A DNA stretch of 64,000 nucleotides from Pseudoalteromonas rubra (GTDB taxonomy: Bacteria > Pseudomonadota > Gammaproteobacteria > Enterobacterales > Alteromonadaceae). This document shows, in pieces, positions 18,602 to 27,279 of the stretch. Position 1 is the first letter of the stretch. Each line of letters begins with the position of its first letter. The DNA is taken from contig NZ_CP045430.1 in assembly GCF_005886805.2 (NCBI RefSeq), positions 372,001-436,000 of the forward strand, read 5' to 3'. Below the pieces are notes generated by a model, which saw only the letters and a list, made by a program, of their open reading frames with translations, ran no database searches and was not told where the DNA came from. A program made the position numbers and the translations under genes.

Positions 18602-19858
18602 TTATCTCAGTTGCACTAAAGGTGCTTGTTCAAATTGTTCGTAATTAGACACTATGATTTGATCGCCAGGTTTCAGGCCATCCAATATTTCCACTTCATT
18701 GACACTGGACGCCCCAGTGCGCACATCCAGACGCGTGGCCACTTCACCTTCAATGCGGTAAACGACATGTCCCCCTGCATTCATAAATGAACCCCGGCGC
18801 ACTTTCATTACATCTTCTTTGTGATCCAACAGGATGCGAGCGGACAAACGTTGGTTCTGCCGGATCCCACCAATATCGCTTTGATCAAAACGTACTCTGG
18901 TCGTCACTTCCCGATTACTGACCTCAGGAGAAATCGCAGAGAGCTTACCATACACCTCGCTGGCACCAACCTGCAGTACCACACTCATGCCAAGACCGAG
19001 CTCATTAGCATAACTTTCAGGCACCTGCAGTTGCGCTTCATAGGCAGACAAATCAACTAAGGTCATCAGCGCCTGCTGGGCTGAGACGGCTGCCTTGGTC
19101 TGTACCAATAAATTACCGACTAGTCCACTCACCGGTGCATTGACATCCAGCGCATTTACCTTACGCTGAAGTTCCTCCACAACCAGCTGCTGTCGTTCAA
19201 CCAGATTACTCGCCGCAGCCAGCTCAAACGCCAGAGTATCTTTACCCAGCGCAACTTCCTGCTGGGCATGACGGAAATTCAGTCTGGCACGCGCTAGTTC
19301 GTCTACCGCTTCTTCAAGATCAATTTGGCTGATCAGGTTTTTCTTAATGGAAAGCTGAGCCCGGCGATTTTCACGTTCAGCGGCATCCAGTGTCACTTTA
19401 GCCAGTTCCAGACTGCGATTGAGTGCCAACGTTTCACGTCTGACCTCCAATTGCTCCCGAGCCAGACCATCGCTTAAACGCGCCAGCTCAGCCTGCTGTT
19501 GTTTCAGTTCATTAGTCAATGCCGGACTGACGACCCTGGCAATGACGTCACCGGCAGCCACGGTATCACCCGCTTTTACCAGTAAATCAACAAAGCCTTC
19601 TTCCGGGCTATAAACTTGCGGTGCATTCGCGGCAACAATTCTGCCACTGGCCAAAATATCGCGTACAAAATCCCCTCGCGACACCGTTGCGACCTGCAAA
19701 GCACTGAGTTCAAAAGAGCGACCTGCTGTATCAGCCATTGAGATGGCACGAGCAGTGGCGCCTAAAGCACCAATCAGTACAATCGCACCAACTGCCTTTT
19801 TCCAGCTCACTCTTGCGGGTTTCACCACTAAATCCTGTTGACTGGTGTCTTTAATCAT
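18602..19858 (-). CDS. Periplasmic membrane fusion protein (HlyD/MacA type)
   Basis: 418 residues. One N-terminal membrane anchor (about 24-41) is followed by a biotinyl-lipoyl-like domain split around a long coiled coil (about 120-230, rich in L, E, R, Q), then beta-barrel domains. It would bridge the inner membrane permeases to an outer membrane channel. It is the first gene of the export operon; AAGGAG is eight bases before the ATG. Upstream lie a possible sigma-54 promoter and a cluster of inverted TGTCC/GGACA half-sites. Confidence 0.92.
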   Translation of the reverse strand: MIKDTSQQDLVVKPARVSWKKAVGAIVLIGALGATARAISMADTAGRSFELSALQVATVSRGDFVRDILASGRIVAANAPQVYSPEEGFVDLLVKAGDTVAAGDVIARVVSPALTNELKQQQAELARLSDGLAREQLEVRRETLALNRSLELAKVTLDAAERENRRAQLSIKKNLISQIDLEEAVDELARARLNFRHAQQEVALGKDTLAFELAAASNLVERQQLVVEELQRKVNALDVNAPVSGLVGNLLVQTKAAVSAQQALMTLVDLSAYEAQLQVPESYANELGLGMSVVLQVGASEVYGKLSAISPEVSNREVTTRVRFDQSDIGGIRQNQRLSARILLDHKEDVMKVRRGSFMNAGGHVVYRIEGEVATRLDVRTGASSVNEVEILDGLKPGDQIIVSNYEQFEQAPLVQLR

Positions 19859-19978
19859 GGGTACTCCTTAGTCTTATTCACTTCGTTACTGCCAGGTTCG
19901 GCTTCCAACATTGCTCAATGGCAAGGCCATTATCCTGTGCATGTCGAAGTGTCCTGTCATCGGTTTGGTAAAATAAAT

Positions 19979-19993
19979 ACCAGAGTCGTGCCA
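19979..19993 (-). promoter_or_regulatory. Candidate sigma-54 promoter of the export operon
   Basis: On the minus strand TGGCACG (the -24 motif) is followed at the correct ten-base spacing by GT in TGGTA, where GC is the consensus. The -24 match is excellent and the -12 match weak. It would give a leader of about 110 bases. Confidence 0.45.
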
Positions 19994-20046
19994 ACTTTTA
20001 ACTTATTGTTTTTAAATGACTTGGTGAGTTTTATACATGAAGAAAA

Positions 20047-20113
20047 GTGTCCGCGGACGGAAAAAGTGTCCGCTATTTTAAGCAAAACCGGACAGATCAC
20101 CGAAAGCGGACAG
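20047..20113. promoter_or_regulatory. Cluster of TGTCC/GGACA half-sites (candidate activator-binding region)
   Basis: Within 67 bp there are the palindrome GTCCGCGGAC (20049-20058), GTGTCCGC (20066-20073), CCGGACAG (20088-20095) and GCGGACAG (20106-20113). They lie 55-135 bp upstream of the candidate -24 element and also 80-150 bp before the divergent phosphatase gene. An enhancer region for the local NtrC-type regulator is the simplest reading. Confidence 0.5.
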
Positions 20114-20194
20114 GACGGCCCTGGCTGGCGCCATTTGCTATTAGGGACAAAATTAGACACACTGTTGGCTTTAGTTTTAAGGATAATAAATCCA

Positions 20195-20668
20195 ATGAAA
20201 ACCCTACTCCTGATACTGATAACGCTCGCTTCGGTTACTGTATATGCGCAGCCAGAGCGGATTGTTTTAATGCGCCACGCAGAAAAAATGAAGGGCAAGG
20301 ATCCTGAGCTCACACCGCAGGGCCAACAAAGGGCACAAAGACTCGCAACCTTGCTGGCCCCTTTGAACCCGGACCGTTTATTTTCAACAGATTACAACCG
20401 GACAAGGCTGACGCTGGCACCTTTGAGCACTAAGACCTCAGTGCCAGTACAATTGTATGACCCACGGGCATTGGCTGACTTTGCTACGCAACTCAAAACC
20501 TACTCGGGGACCATTGTGGTTGCGGGTCACAGTAACACCACACCGGAGCTGGTAAAGTTACTGAGCGGACAGACTGTCAGTATTCGCGAGGATGAATTTC
20601 ATAAGGTGTTTATCGTTAGCTGGCAGAATGGTAAAGCAGTATTGGAAGAGCAAGATTCAAATGAATGA
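20195..20668 (+). CDS. Secreted histidine phosphatase family protein
   Basis: 157 residues. A signal peptide (1-18, ending VYA) precedes a histidine phosphatase fold: VLMRHAEK holds the catalytic RH pair, and VAGHSNTTPE holds the second histidine. It is shorter than phosphoglycerate mutases and resembles SixA-like or periplasmic branch members; the substrate is unknown. AAGGA lies before the ATG at 20195. The frame is open further upstream, but that part covers the operator region and the divergent operon start. It could be coregulated with the export operon. Confidence 0.85.
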   Translation: MKTLLLILITLASVTVYAQPERIVLMRHAEKMKGKDPELTPQGQQRAQRLATLLAPLNPDRLFSTDYNRTRLTLAPLSTKTSVPVQLYDPRALADFATQLKTYSGTIVVAGHSNTTPELVKLLSGQTVSIREDEFHKVFIVSWQNGKAVLEEQDSNE

Positions 20669-20689
20669 GACCCAGTAGCACTGGGCCTC
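20667..20689. terminator. Terminator hairpin between convergent genes
   Basis: GAG-A-CCCAGT pairs with ACTGGG-C-CTC around a three-base loop, immediately after the phosphatase stop and just before the end of the opposing small secreted protein gene. Confidence 0.6.
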
Positions 20690-20699
20690 AATTCAACTG

Positions 20700-21071
20700 T
20701 TAATGGCCTGTTTCGTAGTATGCACTGGCGGTATTAGTGCGCTCCCAGGTACCATCTTTGTACAGGATCAATGCCGACGCGGACGTGTTGCTATATGCAC
20801 GGATGGTAACATTACAGCTTGTTCCTCCTGAGCAACGAGCATCTCCACTCCAGCTCACTTCTTCGATAGGTTTAGTGACATTTTTCAGGTAAAAACGTCC
20901 ACCCGTAGAGCTGCCGAACGAGAAATCAATACCTGAGCAGTTTGCTGTGCCGTTACCCCAACTGTGGCCGCCACTTTTAGGGTATACATCGCACACCAGT
21001 TGTGCAGAGAATGCAGAGCCCGCAAAGAATGTTCCCGCTACAAGAGCAAATGCTTTAATTGTTGTTTTCAT
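20700..21071 (-). CDS. Small secreted four-cysteine protein, copy 1
   Basis: 123 residues with a clear signal peptide (MKTTIKAFALVAGTFFAGSAFSA, cleavage before Q). The mature part of about 100 residues has four cysteines, likely two disulfides, and the motif WGNGTANCSG. It also shares SYxL/FYLK, GGTSCN and the ending YYETGH with the neighbouring copy. No family or enzyme motif is recognised. Being small, exported, cysteine-paired and duplicated, it could be an inhibitor, a toxin or a surface protein; none of these is shown by the sequence. AAGGAAT lies upstream of the ATG. Confidence 0.75.
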   Translation of the reverse strand: MKTTIKAFALVAGTFFAGSAFSAQLVCDVYPKSGGHSWGNGTANCSGIDFSFGSSTGGRFYLKNVTKPIEEVSWSGDARCSGGTSCNVTIRAYSNTSASALILYKDGTWERTNTASAYYETGH

Positions 21072-21167
21072 AAATATATTCCTTATCTATAGTAGAACAA
21101 GACAAAACAATTAATTGCCGCATTGATCGGTGCAAACCGTATAAGTGCGACAATGTCAGGCAATACC

Positions 21168-21539
21168 CTAGTGACCTGTTTCGTAAAACGCGCTTGCAGT
21201 GTTAGTTCTTTCCCAGGTGCCATCTTTGTATAGGATCAGTGCTGATGCTTTATTGCTGGTGTACGCACGAATCGTTGCGTTGCAGCTAGTTCCACCGGTG
21301 CATCGCGCATCGCCTTCCCAACGTACTTCCTGAATAGACTTAGTAACGTCTTTCAGATAATAACGACCATTGGTTGTTCTACCGAATGAGTAGTCAAAGC
21401 CTGAACAGTTAGCCGTGCCATTACCCCAGCTGCTGCCATTGGATTTAGGGTAAACGTCACATACAACCTGTGCAGAGAAGGCAGAACCAGCAAACAGTGT
21501 ACCGGCTACGAGCGCGAAAGCTTTTATTGTTGTCTTCAT
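21168..21539 (-). CDS. Small secreted four-cysteine protein, copy 2
   Basis: 123 residues, the same length as copy 1 and clearly a recent duplicate: the signal peptides are nearly identical and all four cysteines, WGNGTANCSG, GGTSCN and the ending FYETGH are conserved. Differences cluster in the surface-like middle (for example RTTNGRYYLKDVTKS against STGGRFYLKNVTKP). The start is at 21539 with AAGGATAAT upstream; a longer open frame exists but lacks support. The 96 bp gap to copy 1 has no clear terminator, so both may be on one transcript. Confidence 0.75.
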   Translation of the reverse strand: MKTTIKAFALVAGTLFAGSAFSAQVVCDVYPKSNGSSWGNGTANCSGFDYSFGRTTNGRYYLKDVTKSIQEVRWEGDARCTGGTSCNATIRAYTSNKASALILYKDGTWERTNTASAFYETGH

Positions 21540-21867
21540 AGTTATTATCCTTATCATTATTGTGAACCAGTTGATATTCAAATGAAACACCAAGTGCAAC
21601 ATTCGTTAATAAAACTAGCCTCCTTAACGCGCATAAGTCAACATTCGAAAAAACAAAAGACACAATAAAAACAAAAAAGTTACACTTTGGTTATAATTTT
21701 ACTCATCTATTGCAGACGTGCTAATGCTTAGGATTGCAGGAATTATTTTTCTTCAAACCTCTGTTTAGAATGAATATATTAATCACAATACGAATATTCG
21801 AACGTCCCAGCCAGTGACCCGAACCTGAAATCTAAATGCCAGCGATGTAACGTACATCATCCGGCAT

Positions 21868-23307
21868 TCAAAGTAACGAGATGATGCGCAACAGACCTGC
21901 TCGCATTTTTTCTTCATTTTGCCCGGCAAAACCAAGACGGATATGAGTGTAATGTTGTTGTGGAAATCGCCAGAATTCGGCTTCAGTTTGAACATAAACC
22001 CCCAGCTCTGCAGCACGGGCGCTCAAACCAGATACATCCTGGTGCGTATTGACCCAAAATGCCATGCCGCCATCTGGTACGGCAAAGGTCAATGAATACC
22101 CAGACTGCTGATAGCGTCTGAGTTCAGACGCCAACGCATCACATCGAGCCTGATAGCGCTTGGTCATACGCCTTAAATGACGCTCAAACTCGCCGGTGGC
22201 CATCCAGTTTGCTAAAGCCAATTGTAATAGGATGTCATTTTTGTGATTCATCAGCTGCTTAAGTGTAATCAGTTCATTCAGTACATCCTCTCTGGCAACC
22301 AGGTAGCCCATTCTGGCGCCGGCAAACATGATTTTTGAAAACGTAGAGACATAAATCACAATCCCATGAGGATCACTTGCAGCCATTGGCTGCAAAGGAG
22401 GACAGCGATAATGAAATTCATGGTCATAATCATCTTCAATAATAAACACACCGTATTCTGCGCAAAGCTGATATATCGCCATACGACGTCCAACGGATAA
22501 GGTCACCATGGTTGGGTACTGGTGCAATGGCGTTAAGTACAGCAGCTTAATTCGATTCTTTTCGAAGCAGGCACGCAGGCTGTCTACACTTAACCCTTCT
22601 TTATCCTGAGCGATGCCATAGAGTGTCGCACCGCATGCCTCAAACGCCCGATGCGCTGGCGGGTAACCCAATGATTCCACCGCCACCCCCTCATTGCTTC
22701 TGATAAAGGCTTTGGCAATTAAAAACAATGCCTCCTGAGAGCCATTGCACACCAGTAGGTCATCGCACTCCAAAGCACGAGCACGACGCAAGTAATGCCG
22801 AAGCTGAAGCTTCAAAGCAGGTTCACCACTACAATGTTCGTAGTGTAATTGCGCGGCATTCACTACTCGACAGGCCTGGCTCAAATGACGACGAAACTCA
22901 TCGTAAGGGAACTCCATAAGATCAGCCAGGCCGCCAGAAAAATTATACTCATACTGGGTATTTTCTCTGTCACTGGGCTCCCCCTCAGACAAGGATAACG
23001 CAAAATCAGCTTTTATATCTCTGGCCGGTGCTCTGGGCCTTACTGTGTGTTGACTGGACTCAATCGGCAATGCCTGATTAACCCTGTATCCGCGTCTTTG
23101 CTCTGAACACAGCCAGCCCTGAGCCACCAGATTTTGCAATGCGGTCATCACAGTATGACGATTAATGCCATATAACTCAGCAAGCTTTCTGGCTGACGGC
23201 AGCGGATCGTTTGGTCGTAAATGTCCTTGTTTAATTGCGACACAGATCTGTTCCGCCAGCTGAATATGTTTAGGTGAATCCTGATCCAAAGGGTGGCCGG
23301 TTAACAT
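21868..23307 (-). CDS. MocR-type regulator (GntR helix-turn-helix fused to aminotransferase fold)
   Basis: 479 residues. Residues about 10-75 form a GntR winged helix (PLPSARKLAELYGINRHTV). The remainder is a class I aminotransferase domain with the PLP lysine in STFSKIMFAGARMGYLVA and IIEDDYDHEF. MocR proteins bind PLP and regulate a neighbouring, usually divergent, gene set. Here the divergent genes are a GNAT acetyltransferase and a PaiB-like flavin protein, the likely targets. Confidence 0.92.
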   Translation of the reverse strand: MLTGHPLDQDSPKHIQLAEQICVAIKQGHLRPNDPLPSARKLAELYGINRHTVMTALQNLVAQGWLCSEQRRGYRVNQALPIESSQHTVRPRAPARDIKADFALSLSEGEPSDRENTQYEYNFSGGLADLMEFPYDEFRRHLSQACRVVNAAQLHYEHCSGEPALKLQLRHYLRRARALECDDLLVCNGSQEALFLIAKAFIRSNEGVAVESLGYPPAHRAFEACGATLYGIAQDKEGLSVDSLRACFEKNRIKLLYLTPLHQYPTMVTLSVGRRMAIYQLCAEYGVFIIEDDYDHEFHYRCPPLQPMAASDPHGIVIYVSTFSKIMFAGARMGYLVAREDVLNELITLKQLMNHKNDILLQLALANWMATGEFERHLRRMTKRYQARCDALASELRRYQQSGYSLTFAVPDGGMAFWVNTHQDVSGLSARAAELGVYVQTEAEFWRFPQQHYTHIRLGFAGQNEEKMRAGLLRIISLL

Positions 23308-23341
23308 GTTTTCCCTCCCGACCAGCTCCGAAGTAACGCTG

Positions 23342-23388
23342 CTGGTCTAATCAAAAATAATATTCTGGTTGTTTATAACCTACCAGAA
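23342..23388. promoter_or_regulatory. Candidate MocR operator in the divergent gap
   Basis: CTGGT occurs at 23342-23346 and again at 23365-23369 as a direct repeat 23 bp apart. TTCTGGT (23363-23369) also pairs with ACCAGAA (23382-23388) as an inverted repeat. Such mixed repeats are typical of MocR operators. Confidence 0.5.
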
Positions 23389-23436
23389 AACACTAAGCTG
23401 ATCCTAATTCGAACACTGTTATTGGAGTAAAGACCT

Positions 23437-24012
23437 ATGTTGAATCAAATTACGCTGGGATCAAACAAAGTACGACTAGAGCCACTCTCTCGCGAACATC
23501 TGCCACATTTGCGTCGCTTTGGAGAGCAAAAGGCACTATGGACCTGGGTGCTGGACAATTACTGCCAATCAACTGAAAAGCTCGTTTATTGGTTTGAACA
23601 TACCGCACAGTTTAACCCCGATGTTCAATTACCGCTGGTGATCATCGACACACGCAGCAATGAGGTGGCTGGCAGTACCCGTTTATTCAGATTGCACAAG
23701 GCTAACCTTAGCGCTGAAATAGGCCATACCTTTATTGGGGAGCAATGGCAACGTAGCCACATTAATACCCATGCAAAATATCTGTTGCTAAAACATGCTT
23801 TTGAAACACTGGGTCTGGTACGTGTACAACTACGTACGCACGAACACAATCAGACATCGCGCTCGGCGATTACCCGTCTGGGTGCACAGTTTGAAGGAAT
23901 AATACTCAAAGATCAGCGTGTCGCACCTGATGCCTTTCGTAACACCGCCCAGTTTGCGATCACAGATGACATGTGGCCTGACGTAAAAAGTAAACTGGAG
24001 GGCTGGTTATGA
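23437..24012 (+). CDS. GNAT acetyltransferase, RimJ/RimL-like
   Basis: 191 residues of the GNAT fold: the middle strand and helix show AGSTRLFRLHKANLSAEIGHT and IGEQWQRSHINTHAKYLLLKHAFE, and the end RTHEHNQTSRSAITRLGAQFEG is typical of RimJ/RimL-type N-acetyltransferases. It transfers acetyl from acetyl-CoA to an unknown amine, either a protein N-terminus or a small molecule. A GGAG site lies upstream. The stop overlaps the start of the following gene by ATGA, so both are cotranslated and are probably controlled by the divergent MocR protein. Confidence 0.87.
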   Translation: MLNQITLGSNKVRLEPLSREHLPHLRRFGEQKALWTWVLDNYCQSTEKLVYWFEHTAQFNPDVQLPLVIIDTRSNEVAGSTRLFRLHKANLSAEIGHTFIGEQWQRSHINTHAKYLLLKHAFETLGLVRVQLRTHEHNQTSRSAITRLGAQFEGIILKDQRVAPDAFRNTAQFAITDDMWPDVKSKLEGWL

Positions 24013-24584
24013 GTTATCCACGCAACGCCTTTTCAGAGCAAAATACCGAACGTCTTTGGCAATTGATAGATGAACACCCTCTGGCAACCTTGGTTATCCC
24101 AAACTCTGACACCCCTTTTGTCCACATGTCTTTGAGTTTGAACCATGACAAAACCCACTTGTTAGGGCATGCAAATCCAGCGAACCCGCTTACGCAACTG
24201 GATAAAGCCCATCTACAGGTGTTGTTCAGAGGGCCGGATGCATATTTATCTCCCAGTGAGGTAAAAGGCCTGCCGCTGCCAACCTGGGATTACGCCACAG
24301 CGCATATTCGAGGGCAACTCACACAAATCACAAATCCAGAGGAGAAGCGCTCAGCATTGCACCAGCAGCTAAAACAATTTGAGTCGCCCGTTAACCCCTG
24401 GGATATGTCAGTGCTTAGTGACAATCAAATCACAAAATTATTTTCGCAGCTGTTTTTTTTCAAAATTAAAATTGAGTCAATCACAGGCACATTTAAGCTA
24501 AGCCAGAATAAAAGTGACGAAACCCGGCAGCGCATAGCGCACCTGCTGGAAACCCAGGGGAACCCACTTAGTCGCTATTATTAG
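24009..24584 (+). CDS. PaiB-like FMN-binding split-barrel protein
   Basis: 191 residues matching the PaiB group: an N-terminal HPLATLV strand, LNHDKTHLLGHANPANP, VLFRGPDAYLSPS and YATAHIRGQL are characteristic of this flavin-binding split-barrel family. In Bacillus, PaiB works with the acetyltransferase PaiA; here a GNAT gene likewise lies immediately upstream and overlaps by ATGA. A related detoxification or regulatory role is inferred. The end overlaps the convergent serine hydrolase gene by 17 bp. Confidence 0.85.
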   Translation: MSYPRNAFSEQNTERLWQLIDEHPLATLVIPNSDTPFVHMSLSLNHDKTHLLGHANPANPLTQLDKAHLQVLFRGPDAYLSPSEVKGLPLPTWDYATAHIRGQLTQITNPEEKRSALHQQLKQFESPVNPWDMSVLSDNQITKLFSQLFFFKIKIESITGTFKLSQNKSDETRQRIAHLLETQGNPLSRYY

Positions 24585-25785
24585 CGGTAAAACGTGCGAT
24601 CAGTGCCTGAGTCAGCGCAATAACCGGTTCATCACACTCATCCTGAGCACCGCAATTGGCGATCAACCCGATCGCCACGTCTTGCTCAGCCAGATAAACA
24701 CTTTGTGTAATATAACCAAACTCATTGCCGCCATGATGATATAAAACGCCGTCTTCATGCTTTTCAACCATCACCCCTAAACCATAATACAAAGCCCCAT
24801 CCATAAAGCTCGGCAACCAACGGGCCGTATGCAGAGACTCTTCGCCGACCATATTACGATAAATGCGTTCATTAACAGGCTGCACTTTAACAATAATGGC
24901 TTTAAGTAGCTTGGCCATGTCCCTTGCACTTGCTGCAATCGGCGCATCTGCTAATGCCGTATTCACAATCAGCTGTTTAGTGTTGTATCGCTGCCGGTAT
25001 GGCAGCACAAAATCAGGCTCATCCATATTGAAAAAATAGCCAGATGCAACGTCATCAGCCGCACTGTCATGCCCTTTAACAAAGGTTTCAGTTAAACCTA
25101 GCGGCTCAAGCACATGCTCGTGCAGTAGCCGACCAAGAGGCTGTTTTAGCTTGTTTTCGATCACCATACCTGCCAGTACATAGCCGGAATTTGAATAGGC
25201 AAAACCCTCACCCGGTTCAAAATAAGGTGACTGATCCAAAACAAACTGCAGTGCAAACCGGTTGCCTTTACGATGTACTTTGTCTGCAAGTTGCGCCCGA
25301 ATAAAATCCAGCTCCCCCACATCATTGTATTCAACTATCCCTGCGCTGTGATTAAGCAGCTGACGCAATGTCATGAATTCAAGATGCTGAATGCGACCTG
25401 CCATATCTTCGGGTACCCAGGGCAATACGGGCTCATCGAGACTAAGTAACTGTTTATCGTCCAGTATGGCCGCCAGCAAACCCACCAGCTTTTTTCCTGC
25501 ACTCCCATTAGGGATCCGGCTCTCGCCCGTCATCGTGCTCAATGTATCCAGATCTGCATACCCTGCGCTGGCAGCATATCCCCCATTCGGCGTTTCAACA
25601 TAAACGCTCACGCCAGGAATAAAGTCCGATACTAAACCCACAAGCAAATGATCCACGTATTGCTGTAAGTCACTGCCAGAATCCTCTACTTTGACAGGCT
25701 CTGCCGGCTGACCCCTGCTACAACCACTGACTAACAGGAGAAAAAAGACAAGCCAGACGCCGATTTGTAACTTTTTAATATCCAC
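24568..25785 (-). CDS. Lipoprotein serine hydrolase, beta-lactamase/DD-peptidase fold
   Basis: 405 residues from a GTG at 25785 with AGGAAG upstream; a longer frame from 25851 would place polar sequence before the signal. The lipoprotein signal ends LLLVSGC. Catalytic motifs of the class C beta-lactamase-like family are present: SAGK (S-x-x-K) near residue 76, YSN in FAYSNSGYVL and HHGG near the end. Likely substrates are peptides, esters or peptidoglycan fragments; beta-lactamase activity is not implied. It overlaps the convergent paiB-like gene. Confidence 0.85.
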   Translation of the reverse strand: MDIKKLQIGVWLVFFLLLVSGCSRGQPAEPVKVEDSGSDLQQYVDHLLVGLVSDFIPGVSVYVETPNGGYAASAGYADLDTLSTMTGESRIPNGSAGKKLVGLLAAILDDKQLLSLDEPVLPWVPEDMAGRIQHLEFMTLRQLLNHSAGIVEYNDVGELDFIRAQLADKVHRKGNRFALQFVLDQSPYFEPGEGFAYSNSGYVLAGMVIENKLKQPLGRLLHEHVLEPLGLTETFVKGHDSAADDVASGYFFNMDEPDFVLPYRQRYNTKQLIVNTALADAPIAASARDMAKLLKAIIVKVQPVNERIYRNMVGEESLHTARWLPSFMDGALYYGLGVMVEKHEDGVLYHHGGNEFGYITQSVYLAEQDVAIGLIANCGAQDECDEPVIALTQALIARFTANNSD

Positions 25786-25867
25786 TTGAATCGCTTCCTG
25801 CGCAGTAATGTTGGTACAAACTACTTTAAATTTCGTTACAAATACATACACTGGGTAATATATCTAT

Positions 25868-26272
25868 ATGAATCTTATAACGTTACTACCAATGCCGATT
25901 ACTCAGTTAGCGCGTTTAACAATCACTTTCGCCTGGTTTTATCACGGTTTAGTTCCTAAATTACTTCACATTGCACCACTGGAGTGGCAAATATCTTCCA
26001 GTCTGGGCCTGGAAGGCGATTTAACACACCTGCTGATACGCTCTGCAGGCATAGGAGAAATAATCTGGGCCTTTGTGTTTTTTATCTGGTATCAAATACC
26101 TACTATTATCTATCTGAATATAATCGCATTAATTGGTTTACTACTGGCAGTTGCTGTTCTGCAACCTGTAATTCTTTTTGAAGCATTTAACCCGGTAACC
26201 ACCAACCTGTCCCTGATTGTGCTAAGCGTTTGGTTATTACCCAACAATCAGTTAGAGCGGGATAAGCGCTGA
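25868..26272 (+). CDS. DoxX-like four-helix membrane protein
   Basis: 134 residues with four predicted membrane helices and the pattern FAWFYHGLVPKLLHIAPLEW near the start. RSAGIGEIIWAFVFF is typical of DoxX-like or DUF4345-type proteins. Function is unknown; the family is linked loosely to redox or quinone processes. It is the first gene of a three-gene unit whose stops and starts overlap (TGATG, then ATGA). It is divergent from the lipoprotein hydrolase with only about 80 bp between starts. Confidence 0.75.
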   Translation: MNLITLLPMPITQLARLTITFAWFYHGLVPKLLHIAPLEWQISSSLGLEGDLTHLLIRSAGIGEIIWAFVFFIWYQIPTIIYLNIIALIGLLLAVAVLQPVILFEAFNPVTTNLSLIVLSVWLLPNNQLERDKR

Positions 26273-26796
26273 TGAATAAAAATAACGAACTACCCCTGCT
26301 TATCCGCAATGCAACAGCACAGGACTGTCAGAATTTGGCCCAGCTGTCTGCTGAGGTTTGGCTGGACACTTATGCCACGGACGGGCTCCAAACAGAGTAC
26401 CTTGAATACGTGAACAGCACTTTCACAGTGCCCTATTTTCAGTCATTGCTCGGACAACCAGATCACCGGCTACTTATTGGTACAAAAGGCGGTTTGTTAC
26501 AAGGCTTTGTCCTGCTTAACCTGGCCAGCAGCTATCAGACACCACACAATGGCTACGAAATCGACAAGCTCTATGTGCATAAGTCTTGTCAGGGCACAGG
26601 TGTAGGACGTGCCTTGCTACAGCACACGGCAAGGCAATTTGGCACGCCTATGTGGCTTTACACCTGGACTGAAAACGCAGCAAATCAGTTTTACCGGCGG
26701 CTTGGTGCAAAACAAATTGGTACACTCAGTTTTGAAGCATTTGGCAATACAATCAATAACAACGTCTATAAAATCACCACAGGAAACCTGGTATGA
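26272..26796 (+). CDS. GNAT acetyltransferase
   Basis: 174 residues. The acetyl-CoA loop is in VHKSCQGTGVGRALLQHTA (Q-x-x-G-x-G/A type), after a YEIDKLYV strand, and WTENAANQFYRRLGAKQIG completes a standard GNAT domain. The substrate cannot be predicted. The start overlaps the stop of the DoxX-like gene, and the stop overlaps the start of the lipoprotein gene. Confidence 0.9.
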   Translation: MNKNNELPLLIRNATAQDCQNLAQLSAEVWLDTYATDGLQTEYLEYVNSTFTVPYFQSLLGQPDHRLLIGTKGGLLQGFVLLNLASSYQTPHNGYEIDKLYVHKSCQGTGVGRALLQHTARQFGTPMWLYTWTENAANQFYRRLGAKQIGTLSFEAFGNTINNNVYKITTGNLV

Positions 26797-27197
26797 AATA
26801 CACACTCCTCATTATCTTTTTCGCACTGTTAAGCGGTTGTCAGAGCACCACTCCCGAGCCCGGTATTCAAGGAGAGGCTGCATTTACTGCAAACGATCCT
26901 GAATATGGCTATACCACCCATAAGCCTGTCAAACTTGGGGGCTTTTTACGTGGTTCTAAGTATGAAGGCAGTCATATAGAGTATTTTCAGAGCCTGACTG
27001 GCCCCAATGGTGAGCCTGTGCAGGTAAAACGACTTGGCAGCTGCTGTCCGTTTGAAGATCAGTCTATGCCATTTGGCGGTGGTATGTTGGATAAGTATCA
27101 GCTCAGTTATCCGGGTCAGAAAAAACCGGTGATCATTTATGTCAACCTGTATCAGTTTGAAGCGCCAAAAGCACCACAAGGGTTTACCCTGTTGTAG
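26793..27197 (+). CDS. Small lipoprotein, uncharacterised
   Basis: 134 residues with a lipoprotein signal ending LLSGC (cysteine 16). The mature part begins QSTTPEPGIQGEAAFT and carries GSCCPFED and a C-terminal strand YPGQKKPVIIYVNLYQFE. It resembles a widespread family of small outer membrane lipoproteins in marine gammaproteobacteria that often carries unreliable enzyme names; no catalytic site is visible here. It is the third gene of the overlapping unit and is followed by a terminator hairpin. Confidence 0.75.
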   Translation: MKYTLLIIFFALLSGCQSTTPEPGIQGEAAFTANDPEYGYTTHKPVKLGGFLRGSKYEGSHIEYFQSLTGPNGEPVQVKRLGSCCPFEDQSMPFGGGMLDKYQLSYPGQKKPVIIYVNLYQFEAPKAPQGFTLL

Positions 27198-27198
27198 C

Positions 27199-27226
27199 AA
27201 TAAGGAAGGCATGGGCCCTCCTTATT
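27199..27226. terminator. Bidirectional terminator
   Basis: AATAAGGA and TCCTTATT pair across a loop that itself contains GG/CC pairs. It lies just after the lipoprotein stop. Confidence 0.65.
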
Positions 27227-27245
27227 CATGTATCACTATTGTGCG

Positions 27246-27273
27246 TTATACCAATTTACTTAATTAAGTAAAA
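27246..27273. repeat. Fragment resembling the end of the dispersed MITE-like repeat
   Basis: TATACCAATT followed by TACTTAATTAAGTA closely matches the left end of the 38.76 kb repeat (ATACCAAATTGCTTAATTAAG). It lies directly at the 3' end of the following minus-strand gene. Confidence 0.5.
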
Positions 27274-27279
27274 CGGTTA

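Noticed and set aside
24568..25785. Acquired beta-lactamase resistance gene
   Set aside because: The motifs fit the broad serine hydrolase family (SxxK, YSN, HxG), which is mostly not drug resistance, and there is no mobile element nearby.
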